From: JAFAGX01 sp035624085
GTDB lineage: Bacteria > Acidobacteriota > Terriglobia > Terriglobales > Acidobacteriaceae
Direction of reading: 5' to 3'
DNA: 7,559 nucleotides
NCBI GenBank assembly: GCA_035624085.1
Contig: DASPSE010000435.1
Span: 1-7,559, forward strand
How positions within the stretch are numbered: position 1 is the stretch's first letter; every line of letters starts with the position of its first letter. This document shows positions 1 through 6,498 of this stretch, piece by piece. The position numbers were made by a program, and so were the translations under genes. A model generated the notes under the pieces. The model saw only the letters and a list, made by a program, of their open reading frames with translations, was not told where the DNA came from and did no database searches.

Positions 1-372
1 GCGCCTGAGATGACCGTTCTTGTCGGTGGCCTGCGCGTCCTGGGTGCAAATGTCGGGAAGTCCAAGCACGGCGTCTTCACCAAGCGGCCGGAGACGCTGA
101 CCAACGACTTCTTCGTCAACCTGCTCGACATGAGCACCGAATGGCAGCCAGCGTCCGGGAATGGCTCTGGACCTGTATACGAGGGCCGCGACCGGAAGAC
201 GGGTAAGGTCAAGTGGACCGCCGCCCGTGTTGACCTGATCTTCGGTTCGAACTCCCAGCTCCGAGCAATTGCGGAAGTCTATGCCTGCGCGGACTCCAAG
301 CAGAAGTTCGTGAAAGACTTTGTGGCGGCGTGGAACAAGGTGATGAACCTCGATCGCTTCGACCTCGCCTGA
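1..372 (+). CDS. katG: Catalase-peroxidase KatG, C-terminal 123 residues (5' end outside window)
   Basis: The frame is open from base 1 and ends at TGA 370-372. The visible part is the end of the C-terminal domain of the bifunctional heme catalase-peroxidase, which breaks down hydrogen peroxide in the cytoplasm. Family-typical stretches are VLVGGLRVLGAN near the start, LTNDFFVNLLDM, VYEGRDRKTG, VDLIFGSNSQLRA and a C-terminus ending in NLDRFDLA. The ATG at base 10 is an internal methionine, not a start, because the family reads APEM through this point and KatG is normally over 700 residues. The active-site His/Arg/Trp and the Met-Tyr-Trp adduct lie in the N-terminal domain outside the window, so activity cannot be judged. 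A terminator follows 26 bp downstream, so katG is probably not cotranscribed with the operon at 1268. Confidence 0.97.
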   Translation, partial: APEMTVLVGGLRVLGANVGKSKHGVFTKRPETLTNDFFVNLLDMSTEWQPASGNGSGPVYEGRDRKTGKVKWTAARVDLIFGSNSQLRAIAEVYACADSKQKFVKDFVAAWNKVMNLDRFDLA

Positions 373-398
373 TGTCTGTAGAAAGTCGGGTGCGGGTG

Positions 399-443
399 CC
401 CATCCTAACGGAGCGTTCTTTGCGACGTTAGGGTGGGGTTTTT
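399..443 (+). terminator. Rho-independent terminator after katG
   Basis: A 12-bp stem pairs 399-410 (CCCATCCTAACG) with 426-437 (CGTTAGGGTGGG), with a single G:U pair, around a 15-nt loop. A G and five T (439-443) follow. It lies 26 bp after the katG stop. The outer stem bases (CCCATCC / AGGGTGGG) resemble the repeats at 905-1115, so the terminator may derive from the same dispersed repeat family. Confidence 0.8.
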
Positions 444-513
444 CGATCTGGGGCTTAATCCCGTCGGTCGCATTGCACAGCCGAGAAAACGGGCGGCTGG
501 GGTGTAGGTGCGG

Positions 514-531
514 TGGCCCACGTTTCGTGGG
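514..531. repeat. Short perfect hairpin in the katG-hxlR gap
   Basis: CCCACG (517-522), loop TTT, CGTGGG (526-531) form a perfect 6-bp hairpin preceded by GTGG. No T-run follows, so it is not a clear terminator. The CCCAC core recalls the repeats at 399-443 and 905-1115. The surrounding 444-641 shows no gene I can support. The 10-mer CGATCTGGGG occurs twice there (444-453 and 563-572). Confidence 0.4.
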
Positions 532-641
532 AACTATAATCCCGAAAACGAGAACTCAGTTGCGATCTGGGGTGCCCAAAGCCGGGGGAATCAAGGCAGC
601 TACTGTCTCCGAGGGCCAGAGCAGTTCGCGATGGGTGATCT

Positions 642-890
642 ATGAAATGTCCACCTTATAGATATCCGGGTGAGGAGTTCGTTGCATTCCCAACACGCCA
701 GCGGGACAAAACTCTAAAGCACGATGACAGGAGAGTCGCCGCGGTGCACGCGATTCCCAACATCGGACTGACGACTGCTGAAGGCAAGCTGAGCGAGGTG
801 CTCAGGGATGCGGCACTTCTAAAGGAAAGATCGTTGTATTTCCACCTTCCGATTGCGGCTGTTGTCGTCCTTCCTCACAGTGACACTTAG
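642..890 (+). pseudogene. Possible decayed GGDEF (diguanylate cyclase) fragment
   Basis: An 82-codon open frame has two stretches resembling a GGDEF domain in the right order. RYPGEEFVAF (residues 7-16) resembles the RYGGEEF active-site loop with one Gly replaced by Pro. NIGLTTAEGKLSEVLRDAAL (residues 40-59) resembles the SIG(V/L) strand and following RADxAL helix. The roughly 25 residues between them are about half the usual distance, which would mean an internal deletion. No upstream half of a GGDEF domain, no clear Shine-Dalgarno and no sensory domain are visible. If real, it is a relic without activity because the signature loop is altered. The similarity is by eye only; it may be a chance reading frame. 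Confidence 0.25.
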
Positions 891-904
891 CAACATCAAA
901 CGCC

Positions 905-1030
905 GGGGGCTGGCCCGTCCTTTCTGATTAATTCTTTTCATTGGGGGTTGGGGGCTGGCCCATCCCTTCCGGTCAATACTTCTCATGAGGTTGCCCCACC
1001 CTTCCCGCGTTCTGTGCGGGAGGGTGGGCT
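905..1030. repeat. Degenerate about 45-bp tandem repeat plus hairpin
   Basis: Unit 1 (905-949) and unit 2 (950-about 990) both begin GGGGGCTGGCCC, continue with a TCC(T/C)TTC core and end in CTT(T/C)TCAT, with scattered substitutions. A third, more diverged unit starts near 992 (TTGCCCCACCCTTCC). It forms a hairpin in which CCCACCCTTCCCGC pairs with GCGGGAGGGTGGG ending at 1028, with one bulged T. No T-run follows. Short open frames across 948-1298 on both strands are composed of this repeat and are not genes. Confidence 0.7.
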
Positions 1031-1090
1031 AATTGCACGGCGCTCGATTAGAGTGCGGAGCCAGAACGCCATGGTTTATTTCCCTACGGC

Positions 1091-1115
1091 GGAAAGGGTG
1101 GGCCAGGCACCCCAC
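1091..1115. repeat. Inverted copy of the GGCTGGCCCATCC repeat core
   Basis: Read on the minus strand, 1106-1091 gives CTGGCCCACCCTTTCC, nearly identical to the cores of the units at 909 and 954 on the + strand. The following GGCACCCCAC can pair with the GGGTG on its left to form a small hairpin. With the 905-1030 block this makes an inverted-repeat array upstream of the HxlR gene. Confidence 0.5.
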
Positions 1116-1210
1116 AGTCAAGGATCCGCTTCTCGCAAAGGCTGCGGCACCGCTTCGAGAATTGGGTCGCTTTACAGATTTCTCCACCCGGTTTCCGTCG
1201 GCGGCGCCAC

Positions 1211-1239
1211 TTTTCCACAGAATTGCCGGGCGATATAAC
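1211..1239 (+). promoter_or_regulatory. Candidate sigma-70-type promoter of the HxlR-led operon
   Basis: A -10-like TATAAC (1234-1239) has a weak -35 candidate TTTTCC (1211-1216) at 17-bp spacing. Transcription would start near 1246, leaving a leader of about 20 nt before the GTG at 1268. The palindrome at 1238-1254 overlaps the end of the -10 and the start site, a position suited to repression. Confidence 0.4.
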
Positions 1240-1254
1240 TTGCTTTTTGCAAGT
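1238..1254. promoter_or_regulatory. Palindromic operator, probably the HxlR autoregulatory site
   Basis: ACTTGC (1238-1243), spacer TTTTT, GCAAGT (1249-1254) is a perfect 6-5-6 inverted repeat. It ends 13 bp before the GTG start of an HxlR-type regulator and overlaps the candidate -10 and start site. HxlR-family dimers bind short palindromes of this size next to their own or adjacent genes. That this protein binds here is inferred from position. It is not followed by a terminator-like structure. Confidence 0.6.
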
Positions 1255-1267
1255 AAATGTTGATATC

Positions 1268-1783
1268 GTGCCGAAAGTGGCGGTGAAGTCAAAAGCAAAA
1301 CGCCGGTCCGGCTGCCCGGTAAGCATCGCTTTGGAGAGCTTTGGAGATCGCTGGTCCCTGCTGATCATCCGCGATCTTATGGTTCGAGGTTTCCGGACAT
1401 TCAAGGAGTTCCAGGAATCGGGGGAAGGGATTGCTACCAATATTTTGGCCGACCGTCTAAGGAGATTGGAAGCGAACGGGATCGTCACCGCAGAGACGGA
1501 GGAAACGGACGCGCGCCGGGTAAACTACCGCCTCACGGAAAAAGGGATCGATCTGGCTCCGGTGGTTCTGGAGTTGCTGATTTGGAGCGCGCGTCATGAG
1601 AAGACCGGCGCACCCTGCGCGGTGATCGAGAGGATGGCAAGAAGTCGCCAAGCTGTGCTGGCTGAGGTTCGGCGACGGTGGCGAGAACGGGACGCGACTC
1701 CATTGCTACCCAAGTTCGGCGACGGTTTCACTGGTCTTAATCTGGCACCGCTTCGACGTAACTCAAATCCAAGAAACACATAA
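1268..1783 (+). CDS. HxlR-family winged-helix transcriptional regulator
   Basis: The product is a 171-residue DNA-binding protein of the HxlR family (small dimeric winged-helix regulators such as HxlR, YodB and HypR). The helix-turn-helix and wing span about residues 24-100: FGDRWSLLIIRDLM, then FRTFKEF, the recognition region TNILADRLRRLEANGIV, and the wing ending in YRLTEKG. Cys16 in the RSGCPV motif matches the N-terminal cysteine used by redox-sensing members, and a second cysteine is Cys117. I chose GTG 1268 because a TTG at 1223 would place the palindrome inside the coding region. GTG 1283 (starting MKSKAKRRSGCP) is an equally family-like alternative, and neither has a good Shine-Dalgarno. 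It heads a run of nine same-strand genes and probably represses it. The C-terminal extension after residue 140 is unusual in composition. Confidence 0.9.
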   Translation: MPKVAVKSKAKRRSGCPVSIALESFGDRWSLLIIRDLMVRGFRTFKEFQESGEGIATNILADRLRRLEANGIVTAETEETDARRVNYRLTEKGIDLAPVVLELLIWSARHEKTGAPCAVIERMARSRQAVLAEVRRRWRERDATPLLPKFGDGFTGLNLAPLRRNSNPRNT

Positions 1784-1806
1784 AAGAAGAGGAGGCATTA
1801 CTCGTC

Positions 1807-2268
1807 ATGGAAACGAAACCTACGCACGAACAAGCACAACTTCATCTTCAGGTGTATGACTTGCGGCGCGAGGCGCGGATGCGCCAGGCGCGCGACTGGT
1901 TCTTCAACAACTATGTCGTCGAAACTTTTGATGACTCAATGCGCATCGCCGCGCCGGGAACGGAGAGCGGCGCATTTTTCGGAATGGTGATCGGCTACTG
2001 GGAGCAAGCCTGTGCGCTACTCGATTATGGACTACTCCACGAGGACTTGTTCTTTGAGACGAGCGGCGAGTTTTTTGGAATCTGGGAGCGAGTAAAGGCC
2101 ATCGTCCCGGAGGCCCGACAGCGTTTTGTAGCGAAGGGCTATTTGGCTCACCTGGAAAAAGCAGCGCAGCGCTATGAAGCCTGGTCGGAAACTCGTTCGC
2201 CGGGTCACGTTGCTGCCATGCGCGAGTTTATGAAGCAGATGCAGGCTCAGATAAGAAAAGCAGCGTAA
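1807..2268 (+). CDS. Uncharacterised 153-aa helical protein (DUF4760-like layout)
   Basis: I do not recognise this protein with certainty. It starts at ATG 1807 after a strong AGGAGG (1790-1795, 11 nt before the ATG) and 23 bp after the HxlR stop. There is no signal peptide or membrane segment. It is predicted to be mostly helical, with an N-terminal YDLRREARMRQARDWFF stretch (17-33), a central GYWEQACALLDYGLLHEDLF segment (63-82), then FGIWERVKAIVPEARQRF (90-107) and a charged C-terminal helix rich in Gln and Lys. The order of an Arg-rich N-terminal helix, an aromatic 'YWE..LLDYGLL' helix and a 'W..V..IVPEAR' helix recalls DUF4760 proteins, but this is by eye. Its place directly behind the regulator suggests it belongs to the regulated response, role unknown. 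Confidence 0.8.
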   Translation: METKPTHEQAQLHLQVYDLRREARMRQARDWFFNNYVVETFDDSMRIAAPGTESGAFFGMVIGYWEQACALLDYGLLHEDLFFETSGEFFGIWERVKAIVPEARQRFVAKGYLAHLEKAAQRYEAWSETRSPGHVAAMREFMKQMQAQIRKAA

Positions 2269-2304
2269 GGACTAGACCGGACAGCAAAAACACTGGAGAA
2301 AACC

Positions 2305-3036
2305 ATGAACCGAAAGGTGGTCACGAGGATTATACCGGGATTGGTCGCGCTGTTTGCCGCGCTGAGTGCGGGGCGGCCGGCACAGGCACAGGAGGCCAAA
2401 ACACCGTATCCGAGCATGGCGTCCGTGGAACAATATTTCATGCCGGATCGCAATGCGGAGATCGCATTGGCAAGAAGCGCAGCTCCGAAAGCCATATCCA
2501 GTCAAGCGGAGATATTGGTGCTCGGGCAGCATGGCTACGAGACTGCATCGCAGGGAACGAACGGATGGGTGTGCATGGTGGAACGGGGGTGGACCTATCC
2601 TGACCACTCATTCCGGGAATTCTGGAATCCCAAGATTCGAGGTCCCGAATGCCTGAATCCACCAGCCGCGCGCTCCATTCTGCCGATCACCAGGAAAACG
2701 GCAGAACTGGCGTTGGCGGGCCGATCCAGAGCCGAGATCATCGCCGGCGTAGAAGACGCGTACGCCAGGAAGGAAATGCCCGCTCTGGAGCCTGGGGCGA
2801 TGGGCTACATGTTGTCAAAGGACGCGTATCTTACGGATACGTCCGACCACAACGGGCCTCACTTGATGTTTTACCTGCCGCACAAGGACCCTGCGCCCTG
2901 GGGAGCAAATGTGGCGGATTCTCCGGTCTTGCGCGGAGCAGAGATCAAAGGCGCGCAACCGATCGACATATTAATGATTCCCGTCGATGAGTGGTCCGAT
3001 GGCACGATGGCGCCACCGGCGGGCATTTTCAAGTAG
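2305..3036 (+). CDS. Secreted or periplasmic protein of unknown function, 243 aa
   Basis: The ATG at 2305 has a good GGAGAA 5 nt upstream, 36 bp after the previous gene. Residues 1-29 form a typical Sec signal peptide: Asn-Arg-Lys start, hydrophobic core (IIPGLVALFAAL), then an Ala-X-Ala site (AQA) near residue 28. The mature part has the segment VEQYFMPDRNAEIALARSAA (41-60), which resembles the start of other uncharacterised acidobacterial secreted proteins. It also has a LVLGQHGYETA stretch (71-81) and a conserved-looking GPHLMFYLP motif (184-192). Cys90 and Cys116 are the only cysteines of the mature protein and could form a disulfide. No enzyme motif or lipobox is visible. It may act in the envelope as part of the same HxlR-controlled response, but its function cannot be assigned. 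Confidence 0.85.
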   Translation: MNRKVVTRIIPGLVALFAALSAGRPAQAQEAKTPYPSMASVEQYFMPDRNAEIALARSAAPKAISSQAEILVLGQHGYETASQGTNGWVCMVERGWTYPDHSFREFWNPKIRGPECLNPPAARSILPITRKTAELALAGRSRAEIIAGVEDAYARKEMPALEPGAMGYMLSKDAYLTDTSDHNGPHLMFYLPHKDPAPWGANVADSPVLRGAEIKGAQPIDILMIPVDEWSDGTMAPPAGIFK

Positions 3037-3103
3037 CCACTGCGCGGACCGACCATCCCGGTGGACTGGCTCGGGAACGGAATTGTCGAATGGGAGTAGT
3101 GAG

Positions 3104-3553
3104 ATGGCGACCAAGCGATTTCGCGCCAGGCTCGGCAGTGCGGGGCGGCCACTGTTTGTCATCGTTCCGTTCGATGTAAGAAAAGAGTTCGGAAGAGCCC
3201 GGCCACCGGTCAAAGCCTCCATCAATGGCTACGGCTACCGTTCGACGATTTGCGTGTATGAAGGAAAGTATTATCTTCCGGTTCGAAGTGACCACCGCGA
3301 AGCAGCGGGCGTCAAAGCAGGAGATATTGTAGAAGTGACGATCACGCCAGATACTGAGGTGCGCGCGGTTGAAATTCCGTCGCAATTGGCGACCGCGTTC
3401 GCAAAAAATCGTCAGGCAAAAGCAAGTTGGGAACGGCTCAGCTACACCAACAAGAAAGAACACGCGGTCGCAATTCTGACCGCCAAGAAACCTGAGACGC
3501 GTACGCGCCGTCTGCAAAAAATTCTGCAAACACTAACTGAGCAAAGCAGGTAA
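3104..3553 (+). CDS. DUF1905 / YdeI-OmpD-associated family protein
   Basis: The product is 149 residues and cytoplasmic, with no signal peptide. Residues about 5-85 match the DUF1905 beta-barrel-like domain (FRARLGSAGRPLFVIVPFDV, then VKASINGYGYRSTI and YYLPVRSDHREAAGVKAGD). Residues about 92-145 match the YdeI/OmdA 'bacteriocin-protection' C-terminal region (LATAFAKNRQAKASWERLS, KKEHAVAI, TRTRRLQKIL). Members are small and widespread; a role in peptide resistance has been suggested for YdeI, but the biochemical function is not established. ATG 3104 is chosen over upstream in-frame codons because GGGAG (3092-3096) lies 7 nt before it and because upstream starts would overlap the previous gene by up to 50 bp. 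The 67-bp gap before it is the largest in the cluster, so an internal promoter is possible though none is evident. Confidence 0.9.
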   Translation: MATKRFRARLGSAGRPLFVIVPFDVRKEFGRARPPVKASINGYGYRSTICVYEGKYYLPVRSDHREAAGVKAGDIVEVTITPDTEVRAVEIPSQLATAFAKNRQAKASWERLSYTNKKEHAVAILTAKKPETRTRRLQKILQTLTEQSR

Positions 3554-3576
3554 AGCGCAGGAGGAGGAACTGCGGA

Positions 3577-4764
3577 ATGAGCAAGGTTCGGGTTCTCGTT
3601 GGGACGCGCAAAGGCGCATTCATATTGACGTCGGATGGCAAACGCCAGAAGTGGGAGGTCAGCGGACCGCTGTTCACCGGGTGGGAAGTTTATCACCTGA
3701 AGGGATCGCCCGCCGATCCGAACCGGATTTATGCGTCGCAAACCAGCGGCTGGTTTGGACAGATTATTCAACGCTCCGATGATGGCGGCAAAACCTGGCA
3801 TCAGCCCGGAACGCCTCCTGGGGAACAAGCTGCGACTCCGCAAGGTTTCCCCAAGGGCGAGAGCAACAAGTTTGTTTACGACACGTCGGCGGAAACCGGC
3901 AAGCCGCTCACCACGCATCAGTTTTACGATGGCACGCAGCATCCGTGGGAATTCAAGCGGGTGTGGCATCTGGAGCCGTCGTTGGACGATCCGAATACGG
4001 TTTATGCGGGCGTGGAGGACGCTGCGTTGTTCCGCACGACCGACGGGGGGAAGACCTGGCACGAACTCTCGGGACTTCGCGGACACGGTACTGGACCGAA
4101 GTGGCAACCGGGGGCCGGGGGCATGTGCCTGCACACGATCATCATCGATCCGAGCAATCCCAAACGGATGTGGATCGCCATCTCGGCTGCTGGGACGTTT
4201 CGTACGGATGACGGCGGGAGTACATGGAAACCGATCAATAGCGGACTGTACTCAAAGTACCTGCCCAACCCGACGGCTGAAGTCGGGCACTGCGTTCACC
4301 ATGTGGCCATGCAAAAGTCGCGACCGGGGGTGCTGTTCATGCAAAAGCACTGGGACGTGATGCGCAGCGACGACTCCGGCGACAACTGGCGAAAGGTCAG
4401 CGGCAATCTGCCGACCGACTTCGGGTTTGTGATCGATGTTCACGCGCATGAGCCGGAGACGATCTATGTGGTCCCGATTAAGAGCGATGGGGAGCACTAC
4501 GTCCACGAAGGCAAGTTGCGCGTGTACCGCAGCCGCAAGGGCGGAAACGAATGGGAGGCGCTCACCAAGGGATTGCCGCAAAGCAACTGCTATGTGAACG
4601 TACTGCGGGATGCGATGGCCGTTGATTCGCTCGACAAGTGCGGCATTTATTTCGGGACCACGGGCGGGCAGGTATACTGCTCGGCTGATGCTGGAGATAG
4701 CTGGAATGCTATCGTGAGGGATCTTCCGGCGGTGCTGTCGGTAGAGGTACAGACGCTGGCTTAA
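3577..4764 (+). CDS. Asp-box (BNR/sialidase-type) repeat beta-propeller protein
   Basis: The 395-residue protein has Asp-box motifs of the S/T-x-D-x-G-x-x-W type at 67-74 (SDDGGKTW), 154-161 (TTDGGKTW), 210-217 (TDDGGSTW), 264-271 (SDDSGDNW) and 369-376 (SADAGDSW). A degenerate one, SRKGGNEW, lies at 319-326. This fits a six-bladed or similar propeller of the WD40/YVTN/BNR-like group. Automatic annotation often calls such proteins glycosyl hydrolases or sialidases, but no sialidase catalytic arginine triad or FRIP motif is evident. There is no signal peptide, so it is probably cytoplasmic, unlike most secreted BNR proteins. Residues 80-125 form a long insertion between the first two repeats. 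A very strong AGGAGGAGG (3559-3567) precedes ATG 3577, suggesting high expression. Two long antisense frames here are composition shadows. Confidence 0.92.
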   Translation: MSKVRVLVGTRKGAFILTSDGKRQKWEVSGPLFTGWEVYHLKGSPADPNRIYASQTSGWFGQIIQRSDDGGKTWHQPGTPPGEQAATPQGFPKGESNKFVYDTSAETGKPLTTHQFYDGTQHPWEFKRVWHLEPSLDDPNTVYAGVEDAALFRTTDGGKTWHELSGLRGHGTGPKWQPGAGGMCLHTIIIDPSNPKRMWIAISAAGTFRTDDGGSTWKPINSGLYSKYLPNPTAEVGHCVHHVAMQKSRPGVLFMQKHWDVMRSDDSGDNWRKVSGNLPTDFGFVIDVHAHEPETIYVVPIKSDGEHYVHEGKLRVYRSRKGGNEWEALTKGLPQSNCYVNVLRDAMAVDSLDKCGIYFGTTGGQVYCSADAGDSWNAIVRDLPAVLSVEVQTLA

Positions 4765-4788
4765 CGAATTCAGCAAGGAGAAAACAAT

Positions 4789-5250
4789 ATGCAAAAAATC
4801 ACGCCATTCTTGTGGTTCGACGGTCAGGCCGAAGAAGCTGCAAATTACTATGCCTCGATTTTCAGGGGTGGAAAAGTTCTGAGTATCGATCGGGTGGACG
4901 AGAAAGTGATGCTGGTGAACTTCGAGCTGGAAGGGCAAAAGTTCATGGCGTTAAATGCAGAGCCGCTTTTCAAGTTCAATGAAGCCATCTCTTTCTTTGT
5001 AAGCTGCGAGACGCAGGAAGAGGTCGATGAGTTGTGGGAGAAGCTCTCCGCCGGCGGTGAACAAGGCCGGTGCGGATGGCTTAAGGACAAATATGGGTTG
5101 TCATGGCAGATCATTCCCACGGCCTTGGGGAGGCTGATGAGCGATGGCGATCCTGAAAGGTCGCAGGCGGTGCTGCAGGCGATGCTCAAGATGAACAAAA
5201 TCATCATCGCAGACTTAGAAAGAGCCTATGAGGGAAACGCTGCCGCGTAA
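4789..5250 (+). CDS. PhnB-like VOC family protein (PF06983 type)
   Basis: The 153-residue protein belongs to the vicinal-oxygen-chelate fold, PhnB/'3-demethylubiquinone-9 3-methyltransferase-like' branch. The N-terminus ITPFLWFDGQAEEAANYYAS (4-23), the FNEAISFFVSCETQEEVDEL stretch (63-82) and the C-terminal GWLKDKYGLSWQIIP (96-110) are hallmarks of the branch. The methyltransferase name is historical: these proteins are not SAM enzymes, and most have no known substrate. The standard VOC metal ligands are not obvious, so metal binding is uncertain. The C-terminal helix (SQAVLQAMLKMNKI) is also family-typical. AAGGAG (4775-4780) lies 8 nt before ATG 4789 and 24 bp separate it from the BNR gene, so cotranscription is likely. 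Confidence 0.95.
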   Translation: MQKITPFLWFDGQAEEAANYYASIFRGGKVLSIDRVDEKVMLVNFELEGQKFMALNAEPLFKFNEAISFFVSCETQEEVDELWEKLSAGGEQGRCGWLKDKYGLSWQIIPTALGRLMSDGDPERSQAVLQAMLKMNKIIIADLERAYEGNAAA

Positions 5251-5280
5251 GCCGCCACGTCAGAATGTCTGAAGCGAGAT

Positions 5281-6165
5281 ATGCGAAAGATTTTTCTCAA
5301 TCCGCGTGGTTTGCGTGCTGGCTGGCGCCTGCTGATTTTTGTGGGGATCTTTTTCGCCCTTCAGTTTGCGGTGAACTGGATTGTCACAAAGGTTTTCCAT
5401 CCCCCGCAGGTGGCGTTCCTTGATCCCATAGGCTTAAGTGTGGAGGACCTGCTGGCGCTCATCGAAGTGGTGATCGCCACCTGGGTCATGGGGCGGATCG
5501 AGCATCGCCGTTTCGCCGAGTACGGCATTCCAGTGCGCAATGCATTCGGACGCGACTTTTGGATCGGTTCGCTTTGGGGACTGGGCTCCACTTCTCTAGT
5601 GATCGGCCTGATCGCAGCTTTTGGCGGCTATCGCATCGTCGGGCTGGCGATTCATGGTGGCGTGTTCTGGTACTTCTTAGGACTGTGGATCATCGCCAAT
5701 CTGATGATTGGGTTTGGCGAGGAACTTTCATTTCGAGGCTATCTTCTGGCCACCCTCGCGGATGGTATCGGTTTCTGGGCGGCGGCGATCCTGCTCTCCA
5801 TTGGCTTCGGCGCGCTGCATTATTTCTTGAAGCCGCACGAACGCTGGGAGGACTTTGCTTCCACGGGCCTGATCGGACTATTTGTGTGTCTCACGCTGCG
5901 TCGCACTGGATCGCTGGCCTTCGCTATTGGGTTCCATGCCGCCTTTGATTTTGCCAACCTTTTTGTGTGGTCAGGGCAAAACGCCGGCGAGTACGCGGTC
6001 GGCCACTTGCTCGAAACCAGTTGGCAAGGGCCGCAATGGCTCACCGGAGGACTGCTTGGCCCGGAGGCGAGCCGAATGGTGTTTGTGATGATCGCGCTGA
6101 TGTTTTGGATTTTCGACAGAAGCTATCGGGAGAAGAAATTTCCTGTTCAGGTGGTCGGAGCATAG
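5281..6165 (+). CDS. CPBP family intramembrane glutamic protease
   Basis: The 294-residue multi-spanning membrane protein carries the full CPBP/Abi (CAAX protease and bacteriocin-processing) signature. Motif 1 is E147-E148-LSF-R152, motif 2 is F176-GAL-H180, and motif 3 is H219-AAF-D223. Hydrophobic segments lie near residues 17-35, 55-70, 95-115, 126-145, 163-180, 195-205, 211-228 and 265-279. All catalytic residues expected of Rce1-like glutamic proteases are present, so it should be active in the cytoplasmic membrane. Its substrate is unknown. The start MRKIFLNPRGLRAGWRLL is typical of the family, although the Shine-Dalgarno is weak (GAAGCGAGA). It lies 30 bp after the VOC gene and 16 bp before the MoaD-like gene. 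The C-terminus is short and basic. Confidence 0.94.
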   Translation: MRKIFLNPRGLRAGWRLLIFVGIFFALQFAVNWIVTKVFHPPQVAFLDPIGLSVEDLLALIEVVIATWVMGRIEHRRFAEYGIPVRNAFGRDFWIGSLWGLGSTSLVIGLIAAFGGYRIVGLAIHGGVFWYFLGLWIIANLMIGFGEELSFRGYLLATLADGIGFWAAAILLSIGFGALHYFLKPHERWEDFASTGLIGLFVCLTLRRTGSLAFAIGFHAAFDFANLFVWSGQNAGEYAVGHLLETSWQGPQWLTGGLLGPEASRMVFVMIALMFWIFDRSYREKKFPVQVVGA

Positions 6166-6181
6166 TGGGGCTAATTTGTAA

Positions 6182-6478
6182 ATGATCCGAGTCGTACTGC
6201 CACCACATCTGCGAACGCTGGCGCACGTCAAGGGCGACGTGGAAGTCGAGGTCGCTGGTCCGATCACGCAGCGCTCGGTACTGGACGCTGTGGAGGCCCG
6301 CTATCCCATGCTGTGCGGCGCGATCCGCGATCACGTCACCCTACAGCGCCGGCCGTTCTTGCGATACTTTGCGTGCGAAGCGGATCTCTCGCATGAACCT
6401 CCGGATGCTCCGTTGCCTGAGGCCGTAGCGTCGGGGAAAGAGCCGTTTATTGTTATTGGAGCCATTGCGGGCGGATAG
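6182..6478 (+). CDS. MoaD/ThiS-like ubiquitin-fold protein with C-terminal Gly-Gly
   Basis: The 98-residue protein has the beta-grasp layout of MoaD/ThiS sulfur carriers: an N-terminal strand (MIRVVLPPHLRTLA), a helix region around SVLDAVEARYPMLCGAIRD (32-50), and a C-terminal end PFIVIGAIAGG finishing in Gly97-Gly98. In known members the terminal diglycine is adenylylated by an E1-like enzyme and then carries sulfur as a thiocarboxylate. No moa, thi, E1-like or rhodanese gene is in the window, so the partner must be elsewhere or the protein may have another role. It is longer than MoaD (about 80) through an extra segment around residues 52-80 (RRPFLRYFACEADLSHEPP). It lies 16 bp after the CPBP gene, with only a weak GTGGGG as Shine-Dalgarno. 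Confidence 0.88.
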   Translation: MIRVVLPPHLRTLAHVKGDVEVEVAGPITQRSVLDAVEARYPMLCGAIRDHVTLQRRPFLRYFACEADLSHEPPDAPLPEAVASGKEPFIVIGAIAGG

Positions 6479-6498
6479 CGTGGAAATAGAGGCTAGCC

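Noticed and set aside
473..661. 62-codon + strand open frame
   Set aside because: No ribosome binding site, no recognisable similarity, and it spans a hairpin. It is probably noncoding.
905..1030. CRISPR array
   Set aside because: There are only two to three diverged units with no conserved repeat separated by unique spacers, and no cas genes are in the window.
1223..1267. Upstream TTG start for the HxlR gene
   Set aside because: It would put the operator and the candidate -10 inside the coding region and add 15 residues unlike the family N-terminus.
948..1298. Overlapping short open frames on both strands
   Set aside because: They run across degenerate repeats and hairpins, have no Shine-Dalgarno and no recognisable protein features.
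2987..3103. Extended N-terminus for the DUF1905 protein
   Set aside because: It would overlap the preceding gene by 50 bp and add residues outside the domain, whereas ATG 3104 has a well-placed GGGAG.
3442..4938. Two long minus-strand open frames (3442-4134 and 4252-4938) opposite the BNR gene
   Set aside because: The + strand is clearly coding for the Asp-box protein. The minus frames show no family motifs and have the composition expected of shadows of a GC-rich gene.
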